Part shown: positions 26,339 to 35,288 of the stretch, piece by piece
How the letters are laid out: every line of letters begins with the position of its first letter
How positions within the stretch are numbered: position 1 is the first letter of the stretch
Assembly: GCF_040719145.1 (NCBI RefSeq)
Contig: NZ_JBFDUZ010000001.1
Span: forward strand, 2,418,001 to 2,482,000
Source: Paenibacillus sp. JQZ6Y-1
Lineage (GTDB): Bacteria > Bacillota > Bacilli > Paenibacillales > Paenibacillaceae
Length of the DNA stretch: 64,000 nt
Direction: 5' to 3'
Made by a program: the position numbers and the translations under genes
Notes under the pieces: model-generated
What the model was told of the DNA's origin: nothing
Database searches by the model: none
The model's input: only the letters and a program-made list of their open reading frames with translations

Positions 26339-26865
26339 TAGGCATTCCCTCCCGTGGCTTGAGCACCTAGTGGCAATATGAGAAATTTACTTGCTTTCCC
26401 ATTGCTCAAAGATACATATACATTCCGGTCATCCATCTCGGCTTTGGCAGTAATGCCATTGTTACTGCTCGCTATACGTTGTAACGTCTTAGGTATATCA
26501 GTATATTGGCGGTTCGCCATCGCTTGAGAAATCGGGAACATGGCGTTTTCCCAGATTTGATTCAGCGTATCATCTGAATGGTCAATCACTTCAAGTTTAA
26601 GGGTACGAGCACCGATAATATCGGCACTTTGTTTGTTTAAGGTCTGAACAAGTGAGCCCAAATCCGTTTCCGGTTTCAGATCGAGTTTCAAAGCTACCTC
26701 TTTCTGGTTAATGGATACCTGAGCTGAATTTACACCAGGGTAAGAGTTCACAATATTCATCAGTGGATTGTGAAGGGTCAACTGACGATACGTAAACCAT
26801 CCCCCAAATAACAAGGCAATTGAGACGACGACTGTAATAATAACAGGCAAAGCCCGGAGCTTCAT
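26338..26865 (-). CDS. Single-pass membrane protein, partner of the FtsH-like protease
   Basis: A 175-residue protein of unknown family. The start at 26865 is fixed by AAAGGAGG; an earlier in-frame ATG has none. Residues about 5-25 form one hydrophobic segment without a lipobox or clear cleavage site, and the remaining 150 residues are soluble and presumably outside the membrane. Mixed beta/alpha character (SAQVSINQKEVALKLDL, KLEVIDHSDDTLNQIWENAMF) suggests a compact domain. The one-base overlap with the protease gene argues for a complex, perhaps as the missing extracytoplasmic domain or an inhibitor. That role is inferred. Confidence 0.75.
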   Translation of the reverse strand: MKLRALPVIITVVVSIALLFGGWFTYRQLTLHNPLMNIVNSYPGVNSAQVSINQKEVALKLDLKPETDLGSLVQTLNKQSADIIGARTLKLEVIDHSDDTLNQIWENAMFPISQAMANRQYTDIPKTLQRIASSNNGITAKAEMDDRNVYVSLSNGKASKFLILPLGAQATGGNA

Positions 26866-26989
26866 AAACGTCCTCCTTTGTGAGTGTGCTTGCTTCGTGA
26901 TGTTCTGTAGCAGGCTATACATTTATTTCGGCACACCATAACCTTTCGATAACACAAAAACGACAGGTTTTTTTGCTTTGTTTAAAATT

Positions 26990-27018
26990 TTTACACAATT
27001 TGCAGATAATCCTAGTAT
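26990..27018 (+). promoter_or_regulatory. Candidate plus-strand promoter in the 26866-27487 gap
   Basis: TTTACA (26990-26995) and TAGTAT (27013-27018) with a 17-bp spacer point rightward. No gene over 60 codons follows before the hairpin at 27181-27232, so any transcript of about 210 nt would be non-coding or encode only a very small peptide. Confidence 0.3.
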
Positions 27019-27180
27019 ATCACACGGTTTTACGCATTTATAAGGCAACTCTATGAACGTTTACATAATATTGCTTGTACATGCACCATCGTATAAAGAA
27101 AACAGCTGCTTTACTGGGAACCATTTCTTTTCCATTCGGAGCCATTTCTTTCTAAACATATAGCCTTTTTTAGATAAAGC

Positions 27181-27240
27181 AAAATCCGAACTCTCTTCTC
27201 TGTTGTACGCAGGGCGGAAAGTTTCGGATTTTTTGTTTTT
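27181..27240 (+). terminator. Terminator-like hairpin with no obvious gene before it
   Basis: AAAATCCGAA (27181-27190) pairs with TTCGGATTTT (27223-27232), and T-rich sequence follows on the plus strand. No plus-strand gene precedes it, so it may close an unrecognised short transcript. Confidence 0.5.
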
Positions 27241-27446
27241 TTGTCGAAATGGCTATTCATTAAATCTTCATACAAGTCGATAACTTAGTCATCAAGGAAA
27301 ACAACCTGTATTTTAGACTCCGAAAAGGATGTATGACTATACTACCGCTTTCGCACAGCATTGTGCAAGTTTACTCCGCTGTGTCAGAAATGACATGGAT
27401 GTAGGCGGTCGCATCTTCCTTTTCAGCATCCAAAGGTTGTATCGAT

Positions 27447-27460
27447 TGTAAGCGCTTTAT
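27447..27460 (+). promoter_or_regulatory. Candidate CcpA cre site
   Basis: TGTAAGCGCTTTAT matches the catabolite-responsive consensus TGWAANCGNTNWCA except at the last two positions. It lies 28 bases before the sugar-binding lipoprotein gene, where binding would block transcription when preferred sugars are present. Confidence 0.55.
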
Positions 27461-27487
27461 TTATTTTATATTGATGGGGGTTACGCC

Positions 27488-28483
27488 ATGAGATCACGCC
27501 GCTTTTTATTATCCATGCTTTGCTGTTTAATGGTATTCTGGCTTGCTGCTTGTTCTTCCACTTCTAGCAGTACAGAGTCTGCAACCAGCCCTGCATCCTC
27601 TACTGCTGCTAGCTCGTCCGCTGGCGGCAAAGCTGAGATTGGTATTGCCATCTTCGATATGAGCGACAAATTTGTCAGCTATATTACGCAGGGTATGAAA
27701 GTTGCGGCTACCAAGCAAAATGTACCAGTGAGCTATGTGGATGCCAAAAATGATACAGCTACTCAGGTCAAACAAGTTCAGCAATTTATTAGTGATGGTG
27801 TGAAGTCAATCGTGCTCATTCCTACGGACGAAAGCAGTGCCGACCAATCCATCGCCCTTGCCAATAAAGCCAATATTCCGATTATCGTTGTAAACCGGTA
27901 TTACAAATCGGTGGATAACGCTACCTCCTATGTTGGCTCCGATTCTACAACTGCGGGTACGATGCAAATGGAGGCGGTTGCTAAGTTATTGAACGGCAAA
28001 GGCAATGTCGCCATTATGAACGGCGAAATGGGAACAGAAGCACAAATCAACCGCACCAAAGGGAACAAGGACATCATTGCCAAATATCCAAACATGAACG
28101 TGGTACTTGAAGACACTGCTAATTATGATCGTGCACAAGGCATGGCGCTGATGGCAAAATGGTTGTCTTCCGGTACAACAATCAACGCAGTAGTTGCCAA
28201 TAACGATGAAATGATTATCGGTGCCATGCTTGCGGCGCAGCTGGATAACAAGGATAAAGATATGATCTTTGCCGGTGTCGATGCCACGATGGATGCGCTG
28301 GAATTCGTCAAAGCAGGACGATTGCAGGTAACGGTATTCCAAAATGCACCAGAGCAAGGTAATCAGGCAGTCAAAGCCGCTATCGCCGCCGCTGCTGGGC
28401 AAACTGTTCAAAAGCAGATTATGGTGCCGTATGAGCTTGTCAACAAAGATAATGTCGAAGCATATATCGCTAAATGGCAATGA
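27488..28483 (+). CDS. Sugar-binding lipoprotein (RbsB-like periplasmic-binding protein)
   Basis: A 331-residue surface lipoprotein. The signal peptide ends in the lipobox LAAC (residues about 18-21), followed by a Ser/Thr/Ala linker. The rest is a type I periplasmic-binding fold of the ribose/galactose group: IGIAIFDMSDKFVSYITQGM at the first strand, VLIPTDESSADQSIALANKANIPIIVVNR, and AVVANNDEMIIGAMLAA at the hinge. No ABC ATPase or permease gene adjoins it; a chemoreceptor gene follows 37 bases later. It probably hands ligand occupancy to that receptor, or serves a transporter encoded elsewhere. Sugar identity unknown. Confidence 0.88.
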   Translation: MRSRRFLLSMLCCLMVFWLAACSSTSSSTESATSPASSTAASSSAGGKAEIGIAIFDMSDKFVSYITQGMKVAATKQNVPVSYVDAKNDTATQVKQVQQFISDGVKSIVLIPTDESSADQSIALANKANIPIIVVNRYYKSVDNATSYVGSDSTTAGTMQMEAVAKLLNGKGNVAIMNGEMGTEAQINRTKGNKDIIAKYPNMNVVLEDTANYDRAQGMALMAKWLSSGTTINAVVANNDEMIIGAMLAAQLDNKDKDMIFAGVDATMDALEFVKAGRLQVTVFQNAPEQGNQAVKAAIAAAAGQTVQKQIMVPYELVNKDNVEAYIAKWQ

Positions 28484-28520
28484 TGCCGCTGTCTGATCCC
28501 ATACGAAGGAGCCACCGCCT

Positions 28521-30209
28521 ATGAAATTGTCCATTCTGCAAAAAATGCTGATATCCTTTCTTGCGATTGCCCTGATCGCCGGCAGCGCAGGCGTCATTTA
28601 TATTATGTCCCTGAACAAAATCCACAGTACGACCAATGATATTCTAGATCGCTATGTAGCGCTCAAATCGGAAGCGGATAATTTAAAATTTTACGCGACC
28701 GTGCAGAATAGCCATATGCTCACCTATATGCTGAGTCGGGATACGTATTACGGCTCCGAGCTGATGCTGGCGAACAAGCAAACCGCTGATATTTTGACCA
28801 GTATGAAAAGCAAAGTAACCGACGAGCATGATGTCCAGCAACTGGATTATCTCGTCAAAATGAATGATTTTTACAAAACCAGCTCAGAGCAGTTATTGCA
28901 GCTGACACCTACACAAATCTCACAATCGTATCTGAATATCAAAACCAGCCTGATTCCGATGGGCGGCGTGATCGTCAAATTTGCCCAGCAGTTCTCCGAT
29001 GAACAAGATGCTCTAATGAATCAAGCGCGCGCCAACAGCGAGCAGACGATTCTAAATACTCGTTGGACTGCGATTATCGTTACCATTTTGACCTTTGTAC
29101 TGGCTATTCTGATCGGTTCATGGATCTCCAGTCTGATCTCTCGCCCACTCAAAGCACTGTCTCGCAATGCCAAAATGATCGCTGATGGCGAACTCAATAT
29201 GGATGATGTCCAGGTGAAGCATAAGGACGAGATTGGACAGCTCGCCGCTTCCTTCAACCTGATGAAAAACAATCTGCGCAATCTAGTACATGAGATCAAC
29301 AGCAGTACCGATCAAGTCATCACCATTTCGCGCGAAGTTGCTGGTGGCACGGCTGAAACGGGCAAAGCTGCCGAACATGTGGCAGGCATTATGTATGAGC
29401 TGTCCAACAATACCAGTAACCAAGTATCCACCGTGGAAAATGGGCTGCAAGCAGTACATCAGATCAATACGAATATCGGTCAAATCGATCAGAGCAGTCA
29501 ACAAGCGAGCGAAACGGCTGCTCAAGCACAAAGCGAATCCCTCAAAGGCGAAAATGAAATTCATCGTGTCATGCGTCAGATGGACGAAATTCAAAGCCGG
29601 ATGACACAGATCGAAGCGGTCATTTTATCGCTGGGTAAACGTTCTGAGGAGATTGAAGACATCAATAATGCCATCTCCTCCATCGCTACTCAGACCAATC
29701 TGCTCTCTCTCAATGCTGCTATTGAAGCCGCACGCGCAGGTGAGCATGGACGCGGCTTCGCAGTCGTCACTTCCGAGATTCGCAAGCTGTCCAATGAAAC
29801 GAACGAATCTGCTGTGCGCATCCGTTCACTGGTTCAAGCGATTCAAAATGAAACCCAGCGTGCCAGTCAATCGGTCAAGGAAATGGTGAACGAGGTATCT
29901 CAAGGAACCGTTGCTGCTGGCTCTGTGACCGATCTGTTCCAACAGATCAAGAAGCTGACCGACCGCACCACACAAGAGATTGGCGAAGTAACCGAAGCTC
30001 TACGTCATCTTGCCGGTCACTCTGGCAAAGTCGTCGAATCGATGGAATACATCTCCACCACAACCGGCAGCATCGCTTCCGGTACTGAAAGTGTCAGTGC
30101 CGCCGCGGAAGAGCAACTTGCTTTTCTGGAGCAAAGTACTGCGCATACGGCTACACTGCATAGCATGGCGGAGAAATTACAAGAAACGGTATCACAGTTC
30201 AAGCTGTAA
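28521..30209 (+). CDS. Methyl-accepting chemotaxis protein
   Basis: A 562-residue transmembrane chemoreceptor. TM1 covers about 8-29, an extracellular helical sensor (four-helix-bundle type) about 30-180, TM2 about 182-204, then HAMP ([19 protein letters not shown]), and a long coiled-coil signalling domain. The hairpin tip has the conserved [23 protein letters not shown] pattern that binds CheA and CheW, followed by GRGFAVV. AAGGAG precedes the start. Co-transcription with the upstream binding lipoprotein suggests it detects the loaded lipoprotein. Confidence 0.95.
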   Translation: MKLSILQKMLISFLAIALIAGSAGVIYIMSLNKIHSTTNDILDRYVALKSEADNLKFYATVQNSHMLTYMLSRDTYYGSELMLANKQTADILTSMKSKVTDEHDVQQLDYLVKMNDFYKTSSEQLLQLTPTQISQSYLNIKTSLIPMGGVIVKFAQQFSDEQDALMNQARANSEQTILNTRWTAIIVTILTFVLAILIGSWISSLISRPLKALSRNAKMIADGELNMDDVQVKHKDEIGQLAASFNLMKNNLRNLVHEINSSTDQVITISREVAGGTAETGKAAEHVAGIMYELSNNTSNQVSTVENGLQAVHQINTNIGQIDQSSQQASETAAQAQSESLKGENEIHRVMRQMDEIQSRMTQIEAVILSLGKRSEEIEDINNAISSIATQTNLLSLNAAIEAARAGEHGRGFAVVTSEIRKLSNETNESAVRIRSLVQAIQNETQRASQSVKEMVNEVSQGTVAAGSVTDLFQQIKKLTDRTTQEIGEVTEALRHLAGHSGKVVESMEYISTTTGSIASGTESVSAAAEEQLAFLEQSTAHTATLHSMAEKLQETVSQFKL

Positions 30210-30254
30210 TCAACGTCAATCGGTAGATACAATATCGGGTGTAGCATTCATAGA

Positions 30255-30298
30255 AAGCCTGTTCTGCCGCAATATAGCGAAGCAGAACAGGCTTTTGT
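30255..30298 (+). terminator. Terminator after the chemoreceptor
   Basis: AGCCTGTTCTGC (30256-30267) pairs perfectly with GCAGAACAGGCT (30282-30293) and is followed by TTTTG. Confidence 0.85.
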
Positions 30299-30409
30299 TG
30301 GCGTTTGATCTTCACGTGTGATTTTCTTTTTTTATAAAACGCTTGCTTTTTGATAAACGTCTGTGCTACATTATGTAACAAATTTACATACTTTGGATAC
30401 AAACAAATG

Positions 30410-30656
30410 TGATGAGTAGAAAGAGTACGAATGACGATCCTTACAGAGAGCCGCTGGGTGGTGGAAAGCGGCAGTGTGAATCATTCCGAACTGGTCTATG
30501 AACAGCTGCCTGATATGTAGGGCAAGCCGGAGTTCCCCCGTTACAGGGATAGATGGTGTTAGCCATCGAACAAGCTGAACCGCTGTATGCTGGCGGTTAA
30601 TTAGAGTGGTACCGCGGGTAATGCCCCGTCTCTATTATGGAGACGGGGCTTTTTGC
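30410..30656 (+). promoter_or_regulatory. T-box leader, probably tRNA-Leu responsive, ahead of leuA
   Basis: AGAGAGCCGCTGGGTGG near 30446 is the distal stem I signature, GAACTGGTC (30488-30496) the specifier side, AGAGTGGTACCGCGGG (30603-30618) the T-box, and GCCCCGTCTC/GAGACGGGGC (30623-30632, 30640-30649) the terminator with T-run. Reading the triplet after GAA gives CTG, a leucine codon, which fits leuA; shifting by one gives TGG (Trp). The same register gives proline for the proB leader, which supports it. Uncharged tRNA-Leu would permit read-through into leuA. Confidence 0.9.
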
Positions 30657-30867
30657 TGTTCAATTTCCGGAGTTGAACAGCCCTGCTTGATATAGATCAA
30701 CAAGATACAGCTTATAGTTAGCGTCCCTTATCTTTGCAGCATCCATTTCAAGCGCTTATGGATAGGCAGCATTAGACTTGCACCTTATGTTCACAAACAT
30801 CGATGTACATCCAACATATTGCATGACAAGCAAGATCCATCATCCCATATTTCAGGAGGTAATACTT

Positions 30868-32439
30868 ATGAACCGTAACATTATTGTATTGGACACAACG
30901 CTGCGTGATGGTGAACAAGTACCCGGAGCCCGTATGAATTTGCGACAAAAGATTGAGTTTGCCCGCCAGCTGGAGCGATTGCAGGTGGATATGATTGAAG
31001 CCGGTTTCCCCGCTTCCTCTCGTGGCGACTTTGAAGCGGTACAGCATATCGCTCGTCAAGCAGGCGAAAAAACACATATTACCGCTCTCGCACGTGCCGT
31101 CAAAAATGACATTGATGCCGTGTACGAAAGTATCCGTGATGCACATAACCCGTTTATTCATATCGTGCTGGGTACATCCAATGTGCATGTGGAGAAGAAA
31201 TTCAATCGTTCCCGCGATGCGGTCATGCAGATGGGCGTAGATGCAGTCAAATATGCACGCACTCTGATGCCGCAGGTGCAATATTCGACGGAGGATGCGT
31301 CACGCTCGGAATTTGAATATTTATGGCAAACGATTGAAGCAGTCGTCCGTGCAGGTGCTACGATCATCAACGTACCCGATACGGTTGGTTATGCGGAGCC
31401 AGAAGAATTCGGTCATCTGATCTCTCGCTTGAATGATCGACTGAAAAATCTGGATGATAGCGTGATGCTGAGCGTGCATTGTCATAACGATCTGGGTCTG
31501 GCAACTGCCAATACACTGAGCGCAATCCGTGCAGGTGCACAAAAGGTAGAATGTACGATCAACGGGCTGGGCGAACGCGCTGGTAATACATCGCTGGAAG
31601 AAGTGGTCATGGCTCTCAAAGTACGCGAGGAGCGTTACCAATGCTCTACTGGTATCCGTACGGAGGAAATTATGAACACCTCCCGCCTGCTCACTCATTT
31701 GACTGGATTGGACGTACAGGTGAACAAGGCGATCACTGGCGAAAATGCCTTTGCCCATTCGTCCGGTATTCATCAAGACGGTCTGCTCAAGGACAAAAAT
31801 GTATATGAGATTATGTCGCCGGAACAAGTCGGTGCCGGTGAAATGGAACTGGTATTGACCGCACGCTCCGGTCGCCATGCCTTCAAAAACGCGATTGCCA
31901 AGCTGGGCTATATCGCTGCCGATGAGCAGCAGTTTGAGGAATTATTCGCCCGCTATCTGGAACTGGCTGACCGCAAAAAGGAAATCTACGATCATGATCT
32001 GTTTTTCCTGCTGAATCAGCCGAATGAGCAGCATATTGAGCATTCCGATCATCATGCACTGTATGAGCTGGATACGTTCCAAGTCGTCACCGGTAGTCTG
32101 CACCCAACAGCAACGGTACAATTGAAAAAAGGCGGCGAAGTACACGCAGGCAGCGCTATCGGCGATGGTCCTATCGACGCGATGTACGGTGCCATCCGTG
32201 CACTGACCGGTGTGCAGGCAACATTGAAGCATTACAAAATCAATAGCATCTCCAGCGGTCAGGAAGCGATTGGACGCGTCAATATTCAATTGGAATACGA
32301 AGGTCGTTTGTATACCGGTAAAGCGATGGATACCGATATTATCAAGGCAAGCGGGCTTGCTTTCCTGAATGGGGTCAATGCGATTGTACTGGATACCTCT
32401 GGCGGTGCGACAGGAGAAGGTCAGCTGTCGCGGGTGTAA
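30868..32439 (+). CDS. leuA: 2-isopropylmalate synthase
   Basis: Condenses acetyl-CoA with 2-oxoisovalerate, the committed step to leucine. The start at 30868 has CAGGAGGT upstream and gives 523 residues; a longer frame adds 30 poor residues. LDTTLRDGEQVPGARM at 7-22 contains the metal/substrate motif, SVHCHNDLGLATANT carries the HxH metal ligands, NGLGERAGN follows, and the last 150 residues form the leucine-feedback domain. It stands alone between terminators, apart from ilv and leuBCD genes, so it may be a second copy with its own T-box control. Confidence 0.95.
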   Translation: MNRNIIVLDTTLRDGEQVPGARMNLRQKIEFARQLERLQVDMIEAGFPASSRGDFEAVQHIARQAGEKTHITALARAVKNDIDAVYESIRDAHNPFIHIVLGTSNVHVEKKFNRSRDAVMQMGVDAVKYARTLMPQVQYSTEDASRSEFEYLWQTIEAVVRAGATIINVPDTVGYAEPEEFGHLISRLNDRLKNLDDSVMLSVHCHNDLGLATANTLSAIRAGAQKVECTINGLGERAGNTSLEEVVMALKVREERYQCSTGIRTEEIMNTSRLLTHLTGLDVQVNKAITGENAFAHSSGIHQDGLLKDKNVYEIMSPEQVGAGEMELVLTARSGRHAFKNAIAKLGYIAADEQQFEELFARYLELADRKKEIYDHDLFFLLNQPNEQHIEHSDHHALYELDTFQVVTGSLHPTATVQLKKGGEVHAGSAIGDGPIDAMYGAIRALTGVQATLKHYKINSISSGQEAIGRVNIQLEYEGRLYTGKAMDTDIIKASGLAFLNGVNAIVLDTSGGATGEGQLSRV

Positions 32440-32672
32440 CCGTCTGATCTAGCCTTGTTACGCCTAAAGAAGGATGACAAAACCAAAGCGTTGTACCTTC
32501 CATGTTGAAACGTTCTGTTTGAAAAGTCAAAATACGCTATCTTTACATGTATAACATCCTATCTTAAAACCAAAGCACTATACGTTCAGAGTCAAAATGT
32601 TCTATCTTAATAACAAACTCAACAAAAAAATTATGTTTAACGCATTCCGTTTTAAAGCAACCTATCTCTCCT
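32440..32672. other. AT-rich spacer with short degenerate repeats
   Basis: No gene is seen. AAAACCAAAGC occurs at 32479 and 32566, and GTCAAAAT-4-nt-TATCTT occurs at 32526 and 32591. The two pairs are spaced differently, so this is not one clean tandem unit. Confidence 0.5.
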
Positions 32673-32673
32673 A

Positions 32674-32728
32674 ACCAAAAAAGAATCCACCGCTCCGCAT
32701 ACCTGCGAAGATCGTTGGATTCTTTTCC
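32674..32728. terminator. Bidirectional terminator between leuA and the YpmB-like gene
   Basis: AAGAATCCA (32681-32689) pairs with TGGATTCTT (32716-32724), flanked by AAAA on the left and TTTT on the right, between two converging genes. Confidence 0.8.
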
Positions 32729-32771
32729 TACGTTATAATCATTATTTACGATACAGCTACTTCAGCTCACA

Positions 32772-33305
32772 TTATGGAGTAAGCGTGCTTGGCAGCTGCA
32801 TCGGTCCGCCCAGCTTGGTGCCATCGCGGAAATTGTAGAATACATAATAATACGTCTCGCCAGACTTGGCAAACACTTGCCAAGCGTATTTGCCGTTATA
32901 CGAGCCGGGAACCGCGCGAACGGCTTCCGCGCCAGGCAGATCATTTTGCAGCAGTTCCATCGCTCGCTGCTGGGTGACTGTACCGGCGGTTTTCTCGACA
33001 TGCACAGCATTGTTTCCTTGCGCTGGTGTGCCGTCTGTGTTGAATTTTACCCAGACCATCACATCCTGCTGTTGATCGTTCTGACCTTGAATGACCCAGT
33101 AGATGGACTTGTCATTCCAGACGGAATGATAGCTGGTCGTTACCGCAGATAGCTTGGCATTCTGCTGTGCTACTTCTAGCGCCGCCTGCTCCTGACTCCA
33201 CGGCTTCGCCATCACATGTACATAAAACTGGTTCACACCCAAGATGATCAGACCGATCACTGTAATGATAATCGCAATCCATTTACCCGTTCCCAAATTT
33301 CGCAA
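32772..33305 (-). CDS. YpmB-like membrane-anchored protein (DUF5590)
   Basis: A 177-residue protein with one N-terminal membrane segment (about 9-29) and an outer domain of about 145 residues. Repeated W/Y-rich strands (YHSVWNDKSIYWVIQGQN, YAWQVFAKSGETYYYVFYNFRDG) resemble the PepSY-like fold of YpmB. In B. subtilis ypmB sits near dinG and aspB, and dinG is nearby here too. Function is not known; such domains are often linked to envelope processes. Confidence 0.8.
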   Translation of the reverse strand: MRNLGTGKWIAIIITVIGLIILGVNQFYVHVMAKPWSQEQAALEVAQQNAKLSAVTTSYHSVWNDKSIYWVIQGQNDQQQDVMVWVKFNTDGTPAQGNNAVHVEKTAGTVTQQRAMELLQNDLPGAEAVRAVPGSYNGKYAWQVFAKSGETYYYVFYNFRDGTKLGGPMQLPSTLTP

Positions 33306-33340
33306 GACACGCCATCCTTTCTGTATCGTTACGCTTTCGG

Positions 33341-34648
33341 TCAGCGTGTAAGCAAGCCTTCAAATGCCGATTGTGCTTCACGACGAATTTTCTCTTCGTC
33401 CAGTGTCAAGGATACGCCATCCTTGATCAGCTGTTTCCCATCAACCCATACATGCAGCACATCTTTGGCACATGCAGAATATACAGTATGAGAAATGAAA
33501 TCAGTAAACGGCAGGAAATGTGGCTGATCGATATTGAGCGACGTAATATCCGCCTTCATGCCGACCTTGAATGTACCTGTATTGTTCAGGAATACCGATT
33601 GAGCACCATATTCCGTACCCATACGCAGCGCTTCCGATGCAGGTACAGCAGTTGGGTCGCCGGATACACCTTTGTGAATCAGTGCAGCCAGACGCATTTC
33701 CTCAAACATATCCAGATTGTTATTGCTGGCAGGACCATCTGTACCGAGAGATACGACCACGCCTGCTTTCAGCAGATCTGGTACACGTGCCACACCGCTA
33801 GCAAGCTTCAGGTTGCTACCCGGATTATGGGAAACCGTAACCTTGTGAGCCGCCAGTGTAGCAATCTCTTCATCATTCAGATGCACAGCATGTGCAAGTA
33901 GCGTTGGACGTGTGAACATGCCCAACTTTTCCAAATGAGCAACCGGACGCAAACCGTAATCACGTACGTTTTGCTCGACTTCGGCAATCGTTTCGGACAT
34001 ATGTGTATGCAGCGGCACATCCAGATCGTGTGCAGCTTGTACGAATTGTTCAATGTATGCAGGTGGGCAAGTGTACGGTGCATGCGGAGACATCATAGTG
34101 GTGATACGTCCGTCTGCTTTGCCGTGCCAATCACGTACGAATTGGATCGATTGGTTCAGCTTTTGCTTTTGCTCCTCTTCTGAACACAGACCGATAACGC
34201 CTCTCATCAGTACGGCTCTCATACCGGATTGCTCTACCACTTCCGCTACACGCTCGGAACGGTCGTACATATCGAGGAATGTGGTGGTGCCGCCTTTGAG
34301 CATTTCCAGTACCGACAATGCGGTTCCTGTGTATACATCATCGCTCGTAAATTTAGCTTCCATTGGCCACATTTTCTCTTGCAACCATACTTGCAGCGCC
34401 AGATCGTCGCCAAAGCCGCGCAGCAATGACATCGCCGCGTGACCGTGACTGTTCACCAGACCAGGAATGAAGAATTGGTGGCGTCCGTCTACAATGGCAA
34501 CGTCATCGCCTACTTGCGGCTCCTCTTCACCAATATACGTAATCAGGTCATCCTCAACGACCATGTAGCCATGCAATACTGGCTTTTCGGCGTTGGGTAC
34601 AGCGAAAATACCGTTTTTGATCATCCATTTACTCGGAGAGTTGTTCAT
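33341..34648 (-). CDS. mtaD: 5-methylthioadenosine/S-adenosylhomocysteine deaminase-type amidohydrolase
   Basis: A 435-residue zinc amidohydrolase that deaminates methylthioadenosine or S-adenosylhomocysteine to the inosine form. The metal ligands are visible in NSHGHAAMSLLRG (about residue 63), the central HTHMSET, HAVHLND, and LGTDGPASNNNLDM near 300. Length and motif order fit the MtaD/SahH-deaminase group. It overlaps rex by 20 bases. It belongs to the sulphur nucleotide recycling that also uses the mtn genes at 4.4-6.9 kb, though by a different branch. Closely related deaminases for other adenosine derivatives exist. Confidence 0.88.
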   Translation of the reverse strand: MNNSPSKWMIKNGIFAVPNAEKPVLHGYMVVEDDLITYIGEEEPQVGDDVAIVDGRHQFFIPGLVNSHGHAAMSLLRGFGDDLALQVWLQEKMWPMEAKFTSDDVYTGTALSVLEMLKGGTTTFLDMYDRSERVAEVVEQSGMRAVLMRGVIGLCSEEEQKQKLNQSIQFVRDWHGKADGRITTMMSPHAPYTCPPAYIEQFVQAAHDLDVPLHTHMSETIAEVEQNVRDYGLRPVAHLEKLGMFTRPTLLAHAVHLNDEEIATLAAHKVTVSHNPGSNLKLASGVARVPDLLKAGVVVSLGTDGPASNNNLDMFEEMRLAALIHKGVSGDPTAVPASEALRMGTEYGAQSVFLNNTGTFKVGMKADITSLNIDQPHFLPFTDFISHTVYSACAKDVLHVWVDGKQLIKDGVSLTLDEEKIRREAQSAFEGLLTR

Positions 34649-35288
34649 TGACTTCTAATTCCTTTCCATCTTCAAGGTAGTATGCCAAACTGAGCAGATC
34701 AGTCGTAAAATCAGCTGTATGCACACGCACATGCGGTGGTGTTCTTAAAATAATCGGTGCAAAATTCAAAATCGCCTCAATGCCCGCTTCCACCAGCTGA
34801 TCAGCAACACGCTGCGCTTCTGTATTCGGCACAGTAATGATACCTACGCGGATATTTTGTTCTTTTACCGCGTTCGATAACTCACTGATTGGCTGTACAG
34901 TCAACGTATTGATTTTGCTACCTACCTTAGGCTCGTAGGAATCGAATACAGCGATAATCTTCATCGTTTCCTGCAAATAGGCATTGTAGTTGGATAGAGC
35001 GTGTCCCAGATTACCAGCACCAATCAGTGCTACATTGATCTGCTGATCCAGCTTCAGAATATGACGAATCTTCTCAATCAGATACGATACATCATAACCG
35101 ATACCCTTGCGTCCAAAATCGCCGAAGTAAGCAAGATCCTTGCGGATTTGCGCTGGATTCAGATCCAGCTTCTGCCCCAGCTCCTGCGAGGATACCGTTG
35201 GTACCTCGCGGGTATGCAGTTCATTCAGATATCTCAAATAGACAGGTAATCTTCGCACGACAGCTTCAGATATTTTTTCGGATTTCAT
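34629..35288 (-). CDS. rex: Redox-sensing transcriptional repressor Rex
   Basis: Senses the NADH/NAD ratio and represses fermentation and respiration genes when NADH is low. The start at 35288 is supported by GGGGGAG; 219 residues. The N-terminal winged helix (about 1-80, ISEAVVRRLPVYLRYL, SSQELGQKLDLNPAQIRKDLAYFG) binds DNA; the Rossmann part has VALIGAGNLGHAL near 88 and YEPKVGSKI. It overlaps dinG by ATGA. A canonical Rex operator was not recognised by eye in front of nearby genes. Confidence 0.95.
   Translation of the reverse strand: MKSEKISEAVVRRLPVYLRYLNELHTREVPTVSSQELGQKLDLNPAQIRKDLAYFGDFGRKGIGYDVSYLIEKIRHILKLDQQINVALIGAGNLGHALSNYNAYLQETMKIIAVFDSYEPKVGSKINTLTVQPISELSNAVKEQNIRVGIITVPNTEAQRVADQLVEAGIEAILNFAPIILRTPPHVRVHTADFTTDLLSLAYYLEDGKELEVNEQLSE

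Noticed and set aside
30740..30760. cre-like CAAGCGCTTATG before leuA
   Set aside because: Only the central core matches, and it lies between the T-box terminator and the start codon, an unlikely operator position.
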